A stretch of DNA of 64,000 nucleotides from NCBI GenBank assembly GCA_963695075.1, contig CAVOFR010000008.1, positions 496,001-560,000 on the forward strand, written 5' to 3'. The notes beneath the pieces were generated by a model. The model searched no databases. It was not told where the DNA came from and saw only the letters and a list, made by a program, of their open reading frames with translations. The position numbers and the translations under genes are program-made. Origin of the DNA: CAWCAL01 sp963695075. Its GTDB lineage: Bacteria; Actinomycetota; Acidimicrobiia; Acidimicrobiales; CAWCAL01. This document shows positions 54,222 to 63,418 of this stretch, in pieces (the stretch's first letter is position 1; each line of letters starts with the position of its first letter).

Positions 54222-54923
54222 CTACAACCACCCGGCGATTCCGAAGATGACCAGAAGGACCACGACGATCGTCGCCAAAGTGGCGACGACCTTGATCTGC
54301 CGGTCCCGGCTGTCCATGTCGTAGACCCAGGCGGCCATGGCGAAGAAGGTCGCATAGCCGAAGACGACGATCAGCACCGGGTTCCACTGGTTCCAGAACC
54401 AGTACTCCCAGTGGAACCAGCCGGTCTCGACGAGGAGCTCCTCGATGAAGACCGCCAGGCACGAGAATCCGACGATACAGACCCAACGATTCGGGATCCC
54501 GGCGATTCGCGTCTTCCGGTCCGCCGGCAGCATCTTGACGAACATCACGCCCATCATCGCGAACATGAACGTGATCTCGATGGTGAGCCCGACCAGGATC
54601 AGGTAACTGGTGTTGCCGGTGACGGTCCAGAGCGCCGACCGGTCGGTCCAGTGCAGAATCCCCGAGTTGACGATCTCGTTGATCCAGTCCATCAACCAGA
54701 ACGCCAGACCCGCGAGCACGGCGTCCCAGTTCCGACGCTCGACCTCGACCGAGTACACGTAGAACACGAGCACGAGGAAGGTCACCGTATGCCACTGGAA
54801 CAGCGAGGCGTCGCGCAGGATCCGAAGGGCCTCCACTGTGGGTTCGGTGATGGCGGACAGCACGGCGAGGTCCATTCGGGGCGGGTTCCGCGCCGAGCCG
54901 ACCCCGACGCCAGGAAGCCACAT
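54222..54923 (-). CDS. Integral membrane protein, unknown function
   Basis: About 233 residues with roughly six helices and many Trp residues, including paired helices with conserved-looking charges inside (LMDWINEIVNSGILHW, VFIEELLVETGWFHWEYWFW). The membrane-embedded Glu and His residues suggest an enzyme or metal protein rather than a pore. I do not recognise the family. Start is either 54923 or the ATG at 54875; neither has a clear ribosome binding site. Confidence 0.7.
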   Translation of the reverse strand: MWLPGVGVGSARNPPRMDLAVLSAITEPTVEALRILRDASLFQWHTVTFLVLVFYVYSVEVERRNWDAVLAGLAFWLMDWINEIVNSGILHWTDRSALWTVTGNTSYLILVGLTIEITFMFAMMGVMFVKMLPADRKTRIAGIPNRWVCIVGFSCLAVFIEELLVETGWFHWEYWFWNQWNPVLIVVFGYATFFAMAAWVYDMDSRDRQIKVVATLATIVVVLLVIFGIAGWL

Positions 54924-54960
54924 CGTAGGTCAGGAGGCCCGAGGGGGACCGAAGCCCTCC

Positions 54961-55004
54961 TTGACTGCCGGCGTCGAGGTAGTAGCGTGAGTTAGCGCGA
55001 CTAA
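54961..55004 (+). promoter_or_regulatory. Candidate promoter and operator of the molybdopterin oxidoreductase gene
   Basis: TTGACT (54961-54966), a 16-nt spacer and TAGCGT (54983-54988) match a housekeeping promoter. A short inverted repeat TTAG-CGCGA-CTAA (54992-55004) lies where transcription would begin and could bind a repressor such as the TetR protein encoded at 58480. The match is by eye. Confidence 0.45.
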
Positions 55005-55043
55005 GTAAGAGCTACGCAACAAGTCCGCACGCATGGGGGTGCG

Positions 55044-57227
55044 ATGAGCAGCGAGAGCACGGCACCGATGCAGACGTCGACCTCGTTCTGCCGCTTCTGC
55101 CACACGTTCTGTGGGGTGAAGGTCGACGTCGTCGGAAACCGGGTGATGGCCGTGCGCGGTGACCCCGAAAACGCGGTGTCGCAGGGCTACACCTGCCTCA
55201 AGGGCCGCGCCGAGCCCGAGCGCATCCACCACCCCGATCGACTGCTCTCCTCGAAGAAGCGCATGGGCCCGAAGCAGGGCGAACCCGCCTGGGCAGACAT
55301 CGCCGCCGAGGACGCGCTGGACGAGATCGCCGAGCGCCTGGCCGGCATCATCGAACGCCACGGCCCCGACGCGGTGGCCGTCTACGTGGGCGACGGCGGG
55401 CACCGCACGTCAGCGGGCGGTCCACCGCTCGCGAGCGCCTGGTTGAACGGGCTCGGCTCACGGCGCATGTACACCTCGTTCACGATCGATTCCCCCAGCA
55501 TGATCGTGGCCGCCTCCAGGCTGTTCGGCTCCCCCCTACCGCTGCAGCTCCTCGACATCGAGCAAGCGGACGTAGCGATGTTCGTGGGCACCAACCCGGT
55601 GGGCTCCCACTTCATGAGCATGCCCCAGTCGGATCCCCGCCGGCGCCTGCAGGACGCCCGCAGGCGGGGCATGCAACTCATCGTGATCGACCCACGCCGC
55701 ACCGAGACGGCCCGCATGGCGGACATCCACCTGCAGGTGAGGCCCGGCGAGGACGCCACGCTGCTCGCCGGGATGATCAAGGTGATCATCGACCGCAAGC
55801 TCTTCGACCGTGCCTACGTCGACGCCCACGCCAGCGGGCTCGACGAGCTCACCGAGGCGGTGCGCTCCTTCGACCTCGACTACGTGGCCCGACGTACCGG
55901 CGTGGCCGCCGAGGTGGTGGAGCGGGCCGCAACGCTGTTCGCCACCGCGGCCAGCGGTGGGGCCACGAGCGGCACCGGCCTGCACATGGCCCGTCACCAG
56001 AACCTATCCACACAGCTCGTGATGACCTTCAACGTGCTGTGTGGGCGGTACGACCGGCGCGGCGGGCTCACCCGCCACGCCGGGGCGCTGAACTTCGCCT
56101 TCCCCGATCTCGACGGCCCGATCACCATGAGTGGCTACACCGGACCGAAGTCGCGCATCAGGGGCATCGAGGGCTCCTTCAACTACCTCGGCTTCTTCGA
56201 GGAGATGCCCACCAACACCCTCACCGACGAGATCCTCACGCCCGGTATGGGCCAGGTGAAGGCGCTGATCGTGCACGGAGGCAACCCCGCTCTCGTCTTC
56301 GCCGACGCCGGGTCGACCACTCGGGCCATGCAGGAGCTGGAGCTGCTGGTGGTCGACGACCTCTTCATGACCGCCACGGCGCAGCATGCCGACTACGTGA
56401 TGGCGGTGAAACACCCCTTCGAACGGGTGGACGTCACCAAGCTGATGGACGCCTCCTATCCGTTCCCTTTCAGTCAGTACACGGAGGCGCTGGTCGATGC
56501 GCCCCCGGGAGTGATCGACGACTGGGAGGTCTTCTGGGGCCTGGCGGAGCGCCTCGGGTTCCGCATCGACCTGCCGGGCATCACCCCCGACCGCAGGCCG
56601 AGCGCGGACGAGGTGATCGACGCTCTGCACGCCAACTCCCGCATCCCGATGAGCGACGTGCGACTCCACCCCGAGGGTCACGTGTGGGGCGAGCGGGATC
56701 CCCTCGTGGGCGGGATCGTCGGCTACATGTCGGGCCACGCCGACCAGCCGATGCGCATCGGCCACCCCGAGGTGACAACCGAGCTGGCCGAGGTGCTGGC
56801 CGAGCCGGTCACCGCTGCCGGCGGCTACACCGAACACGACGGTTTCGCCTTCCGCATGATCACCTACCGGATGAAGGAGGTGTACTGCACGCAGGGCCAG
56901 AACATGCCTTCGCTGGCGGCTCGCCGGCGCTTCAACCCGCTGCTGATGCACCCCGACGCCATGGCCTCGATTCCCGTCGCGGAGGGCGACACCGTGGTGG
57001 TGCGCAGCGGCTACGGAGAGGTGCAGGCGACCGTCGAGGCCTCCGAGGACCTGGCCCCGGGCACCGTCGCGCTCGCCTTCGGCTGGGGCGGGCCCGACGA
57101 CGACGGGGTGAGCGTGCAGCACCTCATACCCGACGACGAGTTGTTCGATGCGGTCACCGGTCTGGCGCTGCAGAGTGCGGTGCCGGTCGACGTGTTCGCC
57201 ACGAAGCGGGCGCCGGCGGGCCGCTGA
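55044..57227 (+). CDS. Molybdopterin-dependent oxidoreductase (DMSO reductase/formate dehydrogenase family)
   Basis: A 727-residue enzyme. The [4Fe-4S] ligands are Cys16-x2-Cys19-x3-Cys23-x27-Cys51. The bis-MGD domains follow (MFVGTNPVGSH, VIDPRRTETARMADIHLQVRPG) and the C-terminal cap has VVVRSGYGEVQATVEASED. At the position of the molybdenum ligand I see no Cys or Sec; Ser in IDSPSM is the candidate. There is no Tat signal, so it acts in the cytoplasm. No electron-transfer partner subunit is adjacent. Related single-gene enzymes include acetylene hydratase-like and steroid or alkylbenzene hydroxylase-like proteins. Convergent with the MFS gene. Confidence 0.87.
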   Translation: MSSESTAPMQTSTSFCRFCHTFCGVKVDVVGNRVMAVRGDPENAVSQGYTCLKGRAEPERIHHPDRLLSSKKRMGPKQGEPAWADIAAEDALDEIAERLAGIIERHGPDAVAVYVGDGGHRTSAGGPPLASAWLNGLGSRRMYTSFTIDSPSMIVAASRLFGSPLPLQLLDIEQADVAMFVGTNPVGSHFMSMPQSDPRRRLQDARRRGMQLIVIDPRRTETARMADIHLQVRPGEDATLLAGMIKVIIDRKLFDRAYVDAHASGLDELTEAVRSFDLDYVARRTGVAAEVVERAATLFATAASGGATSGTGLHMARHQNLSTQLVMTFNVLCGRYDRRGGLTRHAGALNFAFPDLDGPITMSGYTGPKSRIRGIEGSFNYLGFFEEMPTNTLTDEILTPGMGQVKALIVHGGNPALVFADAGSTTRAMQELELLVVDDLFMTATAQHADYVMAVKHPFERVDVTKLMDASYPFPFSQYTEALVDAPPGVIDDWEVFWGLAERLGFRIDLPGITPDRRPSADEVIDALHANSRIPMSDVRLHPEGHVWGERDPLVGGIVGYMSGHADQPMRIGHPEVTTELAEVLAEPVTAAGGYTEHDGFAFRMITYRMKEVYCTQGQNMPSLAARRRFNPLLMHPDAMASIPVAEGDTVVVRSGYGEVQATVEASEDLAPGTVALAFGWGGPDDDGVSVQHLIPDDELFDAVTGLALQSAVPVDVFATKRAPAGR

Positions 57228-57254
57228 GCGAAGAAGCGAAAGCGATCGGTCCAC

Positions 57255-58469
57255 TCACGGTGGGTCGGGTTCCAGGTTCTCCAACGCCAGCTCGGCAGCT
57301 GCCGGGTCCACCGGCTCGCGGAACCGGGGGTCAACGCCGCTGCGAAGCAGGGCCAAGGCCAGCATCGCCAGCACGGCGGCAGCCAGGAATGCCCCGCGGT
57401 AGCCGGTGAGCGCCACCACCCCTCCCAGCAGTACCGCTCCGACGCCCTGGGAGAGATCGAAGAAGCTGCTGATCGTCCCGACCGCGGAGCCCCGCTCGGT
57501 CTCGGGCACACCGGTGAGGGCGAGCATGAGCATCGACGGGTACAGCATCGACATGCCGAGAGCCAGCGCGGCGGTGCCCGCGTAGAGCCCCGACGGTCGT
57601 GCCACCCCCGCCATGGCGACCATGCCGATGGCGATCCCACCTGTGGCCAGGGTGCCGGCCATCAACGGCCCGATGCGGTCGGGGACACGGGCACCGAGTA
57701 TCCGCACCGCCAGAACGAGACAGCCGTAGAGGAGGAAGACGTTGCGCGAGTCGTCGAGGCCGATGTCGCGCACGTACAGCGGTACGAAGCCGGCGAATCC
57801 GGCGAGGGCGATCATGCCGAGGAAGAGCACCGCGCCCGGCGCCAGCGCGGCGCGGTGCAGCAGCGGCTGAGGGGGCACGGGGTCCCCCGACCGGCGCGGG
57901 CGGGCCGTCTCACGGATGCCGAGGGCGAGCAGCCCGGCGAGCAGGGCCAGAGCGGCGCTGACGACCCACACCCTGTCGTAGTCATCTTCCGCCAGCAGCC
58001 ACTCCCCCAGGGCCGGCCCGAACGCCAGGCCGCCGTAGACGGCCACCGACCAGTAGCTGATCGCCTCTCCCCGGCGCGCCTCGGGTGCCAGGTCGGTGAC
58101 CATCGTGCCCGCCCCGACGAAGAAGGCCGCCTCGCCGATGCCACCCAGGACGCGGGCAGGCACCAGCATTGCGACCGAACCGGCAAACGGGTAGAGAGCC
58201 ACCGCGACGCCGACGGTCAGGGCTCCGCCGATGATGAGGATGCGCCGACCCATGCGATCCCCGATGCGGCCCGCGAACGGGCGCAGCAGCACCGCTCCCG
58301 CGGAGAAGGTCCCCACCGCGACCCCTACCGCCACGCTGCCCCCGCCGAGGCCTTCCTCCACGTAGAGCGGCACGACCGGCAGCAGCATCCCGAGCGAGAA
58401 GAAGTAGGCGAGGCCGACCAGGACCACGAGCGCGAAGCGCGGGGTTATCAGGCGATCGGGGGAAGCCAC
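57255..58469 (-). CDS. MFS transporter
   Basis: A 404-residue major facilitator protein with 12 predicted helices. The loop 2-3 signature is GRIGDRMGRRILIIGG. The helix-5 region (VLGGIGEAAFFVGAGTMVTDL) resembles drug/metabolite exporters. It lies directly downstream of the TetR gene (10 nt) on the same strand, so both are probably one transcript and the exporter is likely under TetR control. Confidence 0.88.
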   Translation of the reverse strand: MASPDRLITPRFALVVLVGLAYFFSLGMLLPVVPLYVEEGLGGGSVAVGVAVGTFSAGAVLLRPFAGRIGDRMGRRILIIGGALTVGVAVALYPFAGSVAMLVPARVLGGIGEAAFFVGAGTMVTDLAPEARRGEAISYWSVAVYGGLAFGPALGEWLLAEDDYDRVWVVSAALALLAGLLALGIRETARPRRSGDPVPPQPLLHRAALAPGAVLFLGMIALAGFAGFVPLYVRDIGLDDSRNVFLLYGCLVLAVRILGARVPDRIGPLMAGTLATGGIAIGMVAMAGVARPSGLYAGTAALALGMSMLYPSMLMLALTGVPETERGSAVGTISSFFDLSQGVGAVLLGGVVALTGYRGAFLAAAVLAMLALALLRSGVDPRFREPVDPAAAELALENLEPDPP

Positions 58470-58479
58470 GCCGGTGCCC

Positions 58480-59106
58480 TCAGCGCAATCCCGGCACCAG
58501 GAACTCGCGGATGAACGCTGCGGTCTGCTCAGGGTCGTCGATGTCGAATGTGACCGAGGGTGTCGCGCTGAGTGAGAAGACCATGCGCGTTATCCACTCG
58601 GCGGCGCGCGGGACGTCCAGATCGACACGGACCTCGCCGCGCTCGCGTCCGGTCTCGATGAGAGGCACGATCGCGTCCATCGCCATCCCGAGCAGCTCGC
58701 GTGCCTCGGTCGTGACCGTCCTGGCCAGCGAGTCCGGATCGGCCAGGAGCAGGGCAGCGCTTATCGGATCCTCGCGCACGAAGCGGTTCGTCAGGCGCGA
58801 GACCTCCTCGATCTGGGCGGAGAGCCCCTCGAGCTCGGCGGTACGACGCATGATCTCGTCGAGGAAGATGCGCGCCCTCGCCGCGGTGACCTCGCTGAAC
58901 AGCGCCGCCTTGTCGGGGAAGTGGCGGTAGACGCTCCTGCGGGAGAGACCTGCCTCACGGGCGATGTCCGCCATGGAGGTCTTCTGGAATCCGTAGCGGG
59001 CGAAGCACTCCTCGGCGGCCGCGAGGATCCGTTCGGCGTTGGGCGGTCGGTCGGCGGCGTCGGCCGGGTCGGACGGCTGACGCCTCGGTACCTCGTCTCG
59101 GTGCAT
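58480..59106 (-). CDS. TetR/AcrR family transcriptional regulator
   Basis: A 208-residue repressor. The helix-turn-helix is TSMADIAREAGLSRRSVYRHF at about residues 42-62, followed by a ligand-binding helical domain. The ATG at 59106 follows GGAGAGACG; a longer start would add 19 residues. Divergent from the flavoprotein/SCP2 cassette with 113 nt between starts, upstream of the MFS gene. It should sense a small hydrophobic compound that induces one or both directions. Confidence 0.9.
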   Translation of the reverse strand: MHRDEVPRRQPSDPADAADRPPNAERILAAAEECFARYGFQKTSMADIAREAGLSRRSVYRHFPDKAALFSEVTAARARIFLDEIMRRTAELEGLSAQIEEVSRLTNRFVREDPISAALLLADPDSLARTVTTEARELLGMAMDAIVPLIETGRERGEVRVDLDVPRAAEWITRMVFSLSATPSVTFDIDDPEQTAAFIREFLVPGLR

Positions 59107-59130
59107 CGTCTCTCCGGCGCTCAGCCGTCG

Positions 59131-59136
59131 AGTATA
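59131..59136 (-). promoter_or_regulatory. Candidate -10 box for the TetR gene
   Basis: TATACT on the minus strand, 25 nt before the ATG at 59106. The -35 region is not clear. It lies 15 nt from the opposite promoter, so one repressor could cover both. Confidence 0.4.
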
Positions 59137-59150
59137 GTCGGGCGCCTCAC

Positions 59151-59178
59151 TTGCACACCGCACGAATTCTGTTAGTCT
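59151..59178 (+). promoter_or_regulatory. Candidate promoter of the flavoprotein/SCP2 cassette
   Basis: TTGCAC (59151-59156), 16-nt spacer and TAGTCT (59173-59178), about 42 nt before the GTG at 59220. Spacing fits a housekeeping promoter; assignment is by eye. Confidence 0.45.
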
Positions 59179-59219
59179 GTGCCAGCCGGCCCCGTAAACC
59201 TGATCTCCGAGGAGCCTCC

Positions 59220-60822
59220 GTGCCGACGACCTATGACGCGATCATCATCGGAGCGGGGCACAACGGGCTCTGCCTTGCTGCGTATCTGGCCCGCGCCGGA
59301 CTGAAGACCGCGATCATCGAGCGGCGGCACGAGGAGGGCGGTGGAGCGAACACCGAGGATCCGGTGATCTCCGACTTCCGATTCAACATGCACGCGAACT
59401 ACATGGAGTTCTTCGACATCATGCCGATGATCGACGACTTCGATCTCCAGAACTGCGGCCTCCGCTCGATCACCCCCGAGAACCAGGCGGGCATCGCGTT
59501 CTCCGACGGGCGCCCCCCGATCGTCCTCCACCGCAAGGACCTGCTCGACAAGACGCACAAGAGCATCTCGCACTATTCCAAGGCCGACGCCGACACCTAC
59601 ATCGAGCTCCAGAAGCGCACCATGGACTTCGGTCCGCTGCTCGGCATCGGCATGTACTCGCCCCCGTTCGAGGGGATGGACGAGGGCCAGGCCGCGGTCG
59701 TCGAGTCGATGTACGGCGACATGGGCATCACCGGCAAGGACATCGTGAAGACCCCCAAGGTGATGATCGACGAACTGTTCGAGTCGCCGGAGATGCGGAC
59801 GCTCCTGTACCGCGTGGCCGTCGAGTTCGGTGTCGGCATCGACACCGGCGGCTCCGGCGGGCTGATCCTGACTGCCCTGCCATGGATGATCGGTTGCTGG
59901 CGGCTGGCCAAGGGCGGAACGCACACACTCGCCAAGGCCATGACGCCAGGCCTGCTATGCGCACGGTGTCGACCTGATCGAGAACACCGAGGTCGAGAGG
60001 ATCATCGTCGAGGACGGCCGAGCCGTCGGCGTGGTCGCCCGAGGCAAGGAGTTCCGGGCGACGAAGTGCATCGCCACCAACGCAGATCCGAAGCAGACGC
60101 TGTTGGACCACGTCGGGGAGGAGCACCTGCCGGCGAACTGGGTGCGCCGGGCGAAGAACTTCCGGTTCGGCCCCACCCACGTTCTCGCCACGCCGATGTT
60201 CTGTCTCTACGACGCCCCCGACTACTCCTCGGCTGAGTGGGATCCCGACATCAACAAGACCCACTACACCGTCGTCGGCTACGACACCCCCGAAGAAGCC
60301 ATCCGCTACATCCGCGACGCCTACTCCGGCACCCTCCCGGCTCCCGCGGCCGGCACCTGGGTCAACAGCCTCTGGGATCCGTCGCAGGCTCCCGAGGGCC
60401 GGCACTCGGCGACGGGTTGGTACTTCTTCCCCGAGGCCAGCGCGCTGTCAGCCGACGAGTGGACCGAGGTCCGCGAGACGTTCAACGACCGGTTCCTCGC
60501 CCGCTGGGGAGAGTTCGCACCGAACATGACACGCGACAACGTCATCGCCGACAAGCTCTACACACCCGACCAGATGGAGCGTAAGAACTACATGTGGGAG
60601 GGCGACTTCTCCAACGGCGACATGGCAGCGGACCAGATGGGGGTGAACCGGCCGTTCCCCGAGGCGGCGGACTACCGGCTCCACGTCGACGGTCTCTACC
60701 TGTGCGGACCGTCGGCCTGGCCGGGTGGCGGCATGCACGCTGCCGCGGGCTACAACGCCTACAAGACGATCGCCGAAGATCTGGACCTACCCAGTCCTGT
60801 GACCACCGAGAGGGGATATTGA
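59220..60822 (+). pseudogene. Phytoene-desaturase-like FAD oxidoreductase, frameshifted
   Basis: About 533 residues in two frames. The GTG at 59220 follows GAGGAGCC. The N-terminal half (YDAIIIGAGHNGLCLAAYLA, ERRHEEGGG) is intact up to about 59945; the remainder (VDLIENTEVERIIVEDGRAV to GLYLCGPSAWPGGGMHAAAG) continues in the +1 frame. Removing one C at 59946-59947 joins them as KAMTQACYAHGVDLI without loss, and the product then aligns along its full length with the paralogue at 61281. Either a recent inactivating insertion or a sequencing error. The intact protein would be a CrtI/phytoene-desaturase-type flavoenzyme oxidising a hydrophobic substrate. Confidence 0.85.
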
Positions 60823-60823
60823 G

Positions 60824-61279
60824 ATGCCGGACGTTTACACCACAGATTGGTACGAGGCGGTCAAGGAGGCGATCAACGATCGCGTCGCGACGCTGAAAGA
60901 TGCACCACAGGACGAGTTCACGATCGCGGTGGAGATCGTCGGTGACGGAAAGACTCCGTACGTGGCCGAGGGTGACGTACGGCGCTTCCTCATCCGCCTC
61001 GAGGCCGGCCAGTGCGTCTGGTACAGGACACTCGAGGAGGACGACCCATCGGTGAAGCTCAACTACCGGTTCACCGGTCCGGGTGCGGAGTTCGACGGGA
61101 TCGCGGCGGGACTCGCAGACCCGATCGACGCCGCACTGTCCGGAACGATCAAGGTTCGCGGCGACATGCGCTTCCTCATGCGCCAGGCACAGATGGTGCA
61201 GGTGCTGCTCGAGGCGTACGCGAACGATGTCGACACGACCTGGCCCAAGGGCCGTCCTCCATACGACGGGGTGAGTTGA
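60824..61279 (+). CDS. SCP2-like sterol/lipid-binding protein
   Basis: A 151-residue single-domain protein. The pattern DEFTIAVEIVGDGK, then FDGIAAGLADPIDAALSGTI and a final KVRGDMRFLMRQ helix is that of sterol carrier protein 2 domains, which hold long-chain acyl-CoA or sterols in a tunnel. The ATG is 2 nt past the stop of the flavoprotein gene and its own stop lies 1 nt before the next start, so it is synthesised with both oxidoreductases. Confidence 0.82.
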   Translation: MPDVYTTDWYEAVKEAINDRVATLKDAPQDEFTIAVEIVGDGKTPYVAEGDVRRFLIRLEAGQCVWYRTLEEDDPSVKLNYRFTGPGAEFDGIAAGLADPIDAALSGTIKVRGDMRFLMRQAQMVQVLLEAYANDVDTTWPKGRPPYDGVS

Positions 61280-61280
61280 G

Positions 61281-62882
61281 ATGGTGCTCAAGGACACCTA
61301 TGACGCGATCATCATCGGGGCCGGCCACAACGGCCTGACCCTCGGCGCCTACCTCGCGCGCAGCGGTCTCGAGGTGCTGGTGCTGGAGCGCCGCCACGAG
61401 GAGGGCGGCGGTCTCTGCTCGGAGGAGGTCACGCAGGCCGGGTTCGTTCACAACATGCACGCGAACTACCACACGTTCGTCGACATGGCTCCCCCGGTGG
61501 CCGACCTCGACGTGCGCGGACACGGCGCGGAGTACGTGCGTCCCGAGGTGCAGATGGCCTCGATCTTCGATGACGGCACAGCGCTCACCATCCACACCGA
61601 CATGGACAAGACACTCGCGTCGATGGCGAGGTTCTCCGAGAAGGACGCTGCCACCTTCGACCGGCTCTACGGAGAGGCACACGGTTTCATCGACCTGCTG
61701 CTCGGCACCTTGATGTACCAGCCGCCGCTGAGCGTCAAGGATCTCACCAAGGCGCTGGGGACGTTCGGGGTGGAGGATCGCTCCGAGTTCCTCTCGGTGA
61801 AGCTGCGGCGCGAGACGATCAATCAGTTCCTCGATCGCCACTTCGAGAACGACAGGATCAAAGCGCATCTCGCGTTCCACGGCGCGGTGTGTTCGTACAC
61901 CAACGACGCCGCGGGACTCGCGATCGGCTACCCGCTGCTCGTCGGCAAGATCGACAACTGGCATCTCTGCGTCGGTGGTTCGCATCGCCTCGCGCACGCC
62001 CTGTGGCGCGACCTCGCCCAACACGGCGGCGTGATGTGGTCCGATGCCGAGGTCACCAATGTCCTCGTCGACGGCAACCGGGCCGTCGGGGTGCGCATGG
62101 CCGACGGCACCGAGATGCACGCGCGCAAGATCGTCGCTTCGACCGTGTCGGTCGAGCAGACGTTCCTCGAATTCATCGACCCGGCGGATATCCCCGAGGA
62201 GTTCGCGCACAGGGTCAAGACCGAGGTCGTGCACAAGGACTGGACCCTGTTCTCGGTGCACCTCGCCATGCGGGCGTTCCCCGAGTACATCGCGTCCGAG
62301 TTCGACCCCGACGTGAACAAGGCATGGGTCGTGAACCTCGGAATCGAGTCGACCGCGCAGCTCGACGCCGACTGGAAGACGATCCGCTCCGGCGGGCTCG
62401 TCGAACCACGACCCAACGCAGCTGTCAACTCGATCTACGACCCGACCGACGCGCCGCCCGGCTGCGCGACCGGCCTGCTCCGCCAGTTCGCCCCGTTCGC
62501 GCTCGCCGACGGGGGCGAGGGCGCCTGGGACGACATGGGCCGCTGGTACGGCCAGAAGTGCATCGATGCGTGGCGCCGCTACGCCCCGAACCTCACCGCC
62601 GACGAGATCATCGACTGGTCGGTGTTCACTCCGCACGACATCGCCCGTAAGCTCCCGAACATGGTCGGTGGCGACTGGATGATGGGTGAGATCAGCCTCG
62701 CCAACATGCTCGACCAGCGGCCACTACCGGAGCTCGGCCAGTTCCGCACGCCGGTCGAGGGCCTCTACATGGCCGGCAGCACGCAGCACCCGCACGGCTT
62801 CATCACCTTCGGGCCCGGCTACAACGCGTTGCAGGTCATCGCCGACGACCTCGACATCGAGAAGTGGTGGGAGAGGATCTGA
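61281..62882 (+). CDS. Phytoene-desaturase-like FAD oxidoreductase, intact paralogue
   Basis: A 533-residue flavoprotein. The FAD motif IIIGAGHNGLTLGAYLARSG is near residue 10, with ERRHEEGGG following, the substrate-side FVHNMHANYHTF and a C-terminal GLYMAGSTQHPHG that closes the flavin site. Paralogous over its length to the broken gene at 59220. The family (CrtI, plant CRTISO, NAD(P)/FAD proteins) mostly desaturates or isomerises carotenoids, but many actinobacterial members have no known substrate. Starts 1 nt after the SCP2 gene and overlaps the next start as TGATG. Confidence 0.9.
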   Translation: MVLKDTYDAIIIGAGHNGLTLGAYLARSGLEVLVLERRHEEGGGLCSEEVTQAGFVHNMHANYHTFVDMAPPVADLDVRGHGAEYVRPEVQMASIFDDGTALTIHTDMDKTLASMARFSEKDAATFDRLYGEAHGFIDLLLGTLMYQPPLSVKDLTKALGTFGVEDRSEFLSVKLRRETINQFLDRHFENDRIKAHLAFHGAVCSYTNDAAGLAIGYPLLVGKIDNWHLCVGGSHRLAHALWRDLAQHGGVMWSDAEVTNVLVDGNRAVGVRMADGTEMHARKIVASTVSVEQTFLEFIDPADIPEEFAHRVKTEVVHKDWTLFSVHLAMRAFPEYIASEFDPDVNKAWVVNLGIESTAQLDADWKTIRSGGLVEPRPNAAVNSIYDPTDAPPGCATGLLRQFAPFALADGGEGAWDDMGRWYGQKCIDAWRRYAPNLTADEIIDWSVFTPHDIARKLPNMVGGDWMMGEISLANMLDQRPLPELGQFRTPVEGLYMAGSTQHPHGFITFGPGYNALQVIADDLDIEKWWERI

Positions 62883-63400
62883 TGCCGTCACCGAAGGTCA
62901 CCCTCGCGAACGGGGAGGACGCTTCCGGTATGGCGACCATGCTCGGAGGCCTTCTGGAGGACAACCTCCGCGACTACCCGGGTCGGGCCCGGGTCACGAG
63001 CCTGGCTCGAGGCGATGTCGTCCTCACCGCCTCCGATCGCGACGTGTCGGTCACGTTGTCGCTCAGGGGGAACGAAGTCGTCGTAGCGAACGGCAAGCTC
63101 GAGGGGGCGGCGGTCCTCGCCGGCCCGTGGCTCGAGATGGCGAAACTGTGCAGCGGTCAGGTCAACCCCCTCAAGGCCGTCGCCCGTCGGGAGCTGACGG
63201 TCGAGCTCCGCGGCCGGCTCGACGCCATTGCGGCGGCGGGATACGCCCTGTCGATCCCCTCGTCGTTCTATGACGACGAGGAGGACGAGGCCGTCCAGCG
63301 GCGGCGCCGTCAGATCGCGATCGCGGTGGTCGCCACGACCGGGGCCGTGGTAGCCGTCGCCTACGTCCGCAGGCGACGTCTATCCCGAATCGGCGGCTGA
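62882..63400 (+). CDS. SCP2-like domain protein with C-terminal membrane helix
   Basis: A 172-residue protein. The first 130 residues look like a divergent SCP2 domain (RVTSLARGDVVLTASDRDVSV, LCSGQVNPLKAVARRELTVELRG); an acidic segment DDEEDEA then precedes a membrane helix (IAIAVVATTGAVVAVAYV) and a basic tail. This would tether a lipid-binding domain at the membrane, next to the oxidoreductases. The ATG overlaps the stop of the previous gene by one base. Confidence 0.75.
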   Translation: MPSPKVTLANGEDASGMATMLGGLLEDNLRDYPGRARVTSLARGDVVLTASDRDVSVTLSLRGNEVVVANGKLEGAAVLAGPWLEMAKLCSGQVNPLKAVARRELTVELRGRLDAIAAAGYALSIPSSFYDDEEDEAVQRRRRQIAIAVVATTGAVVAVAYVRRRRLSRIGG

Positions 63401-63418
63401 GGGGCACTAGGGCCGAGT

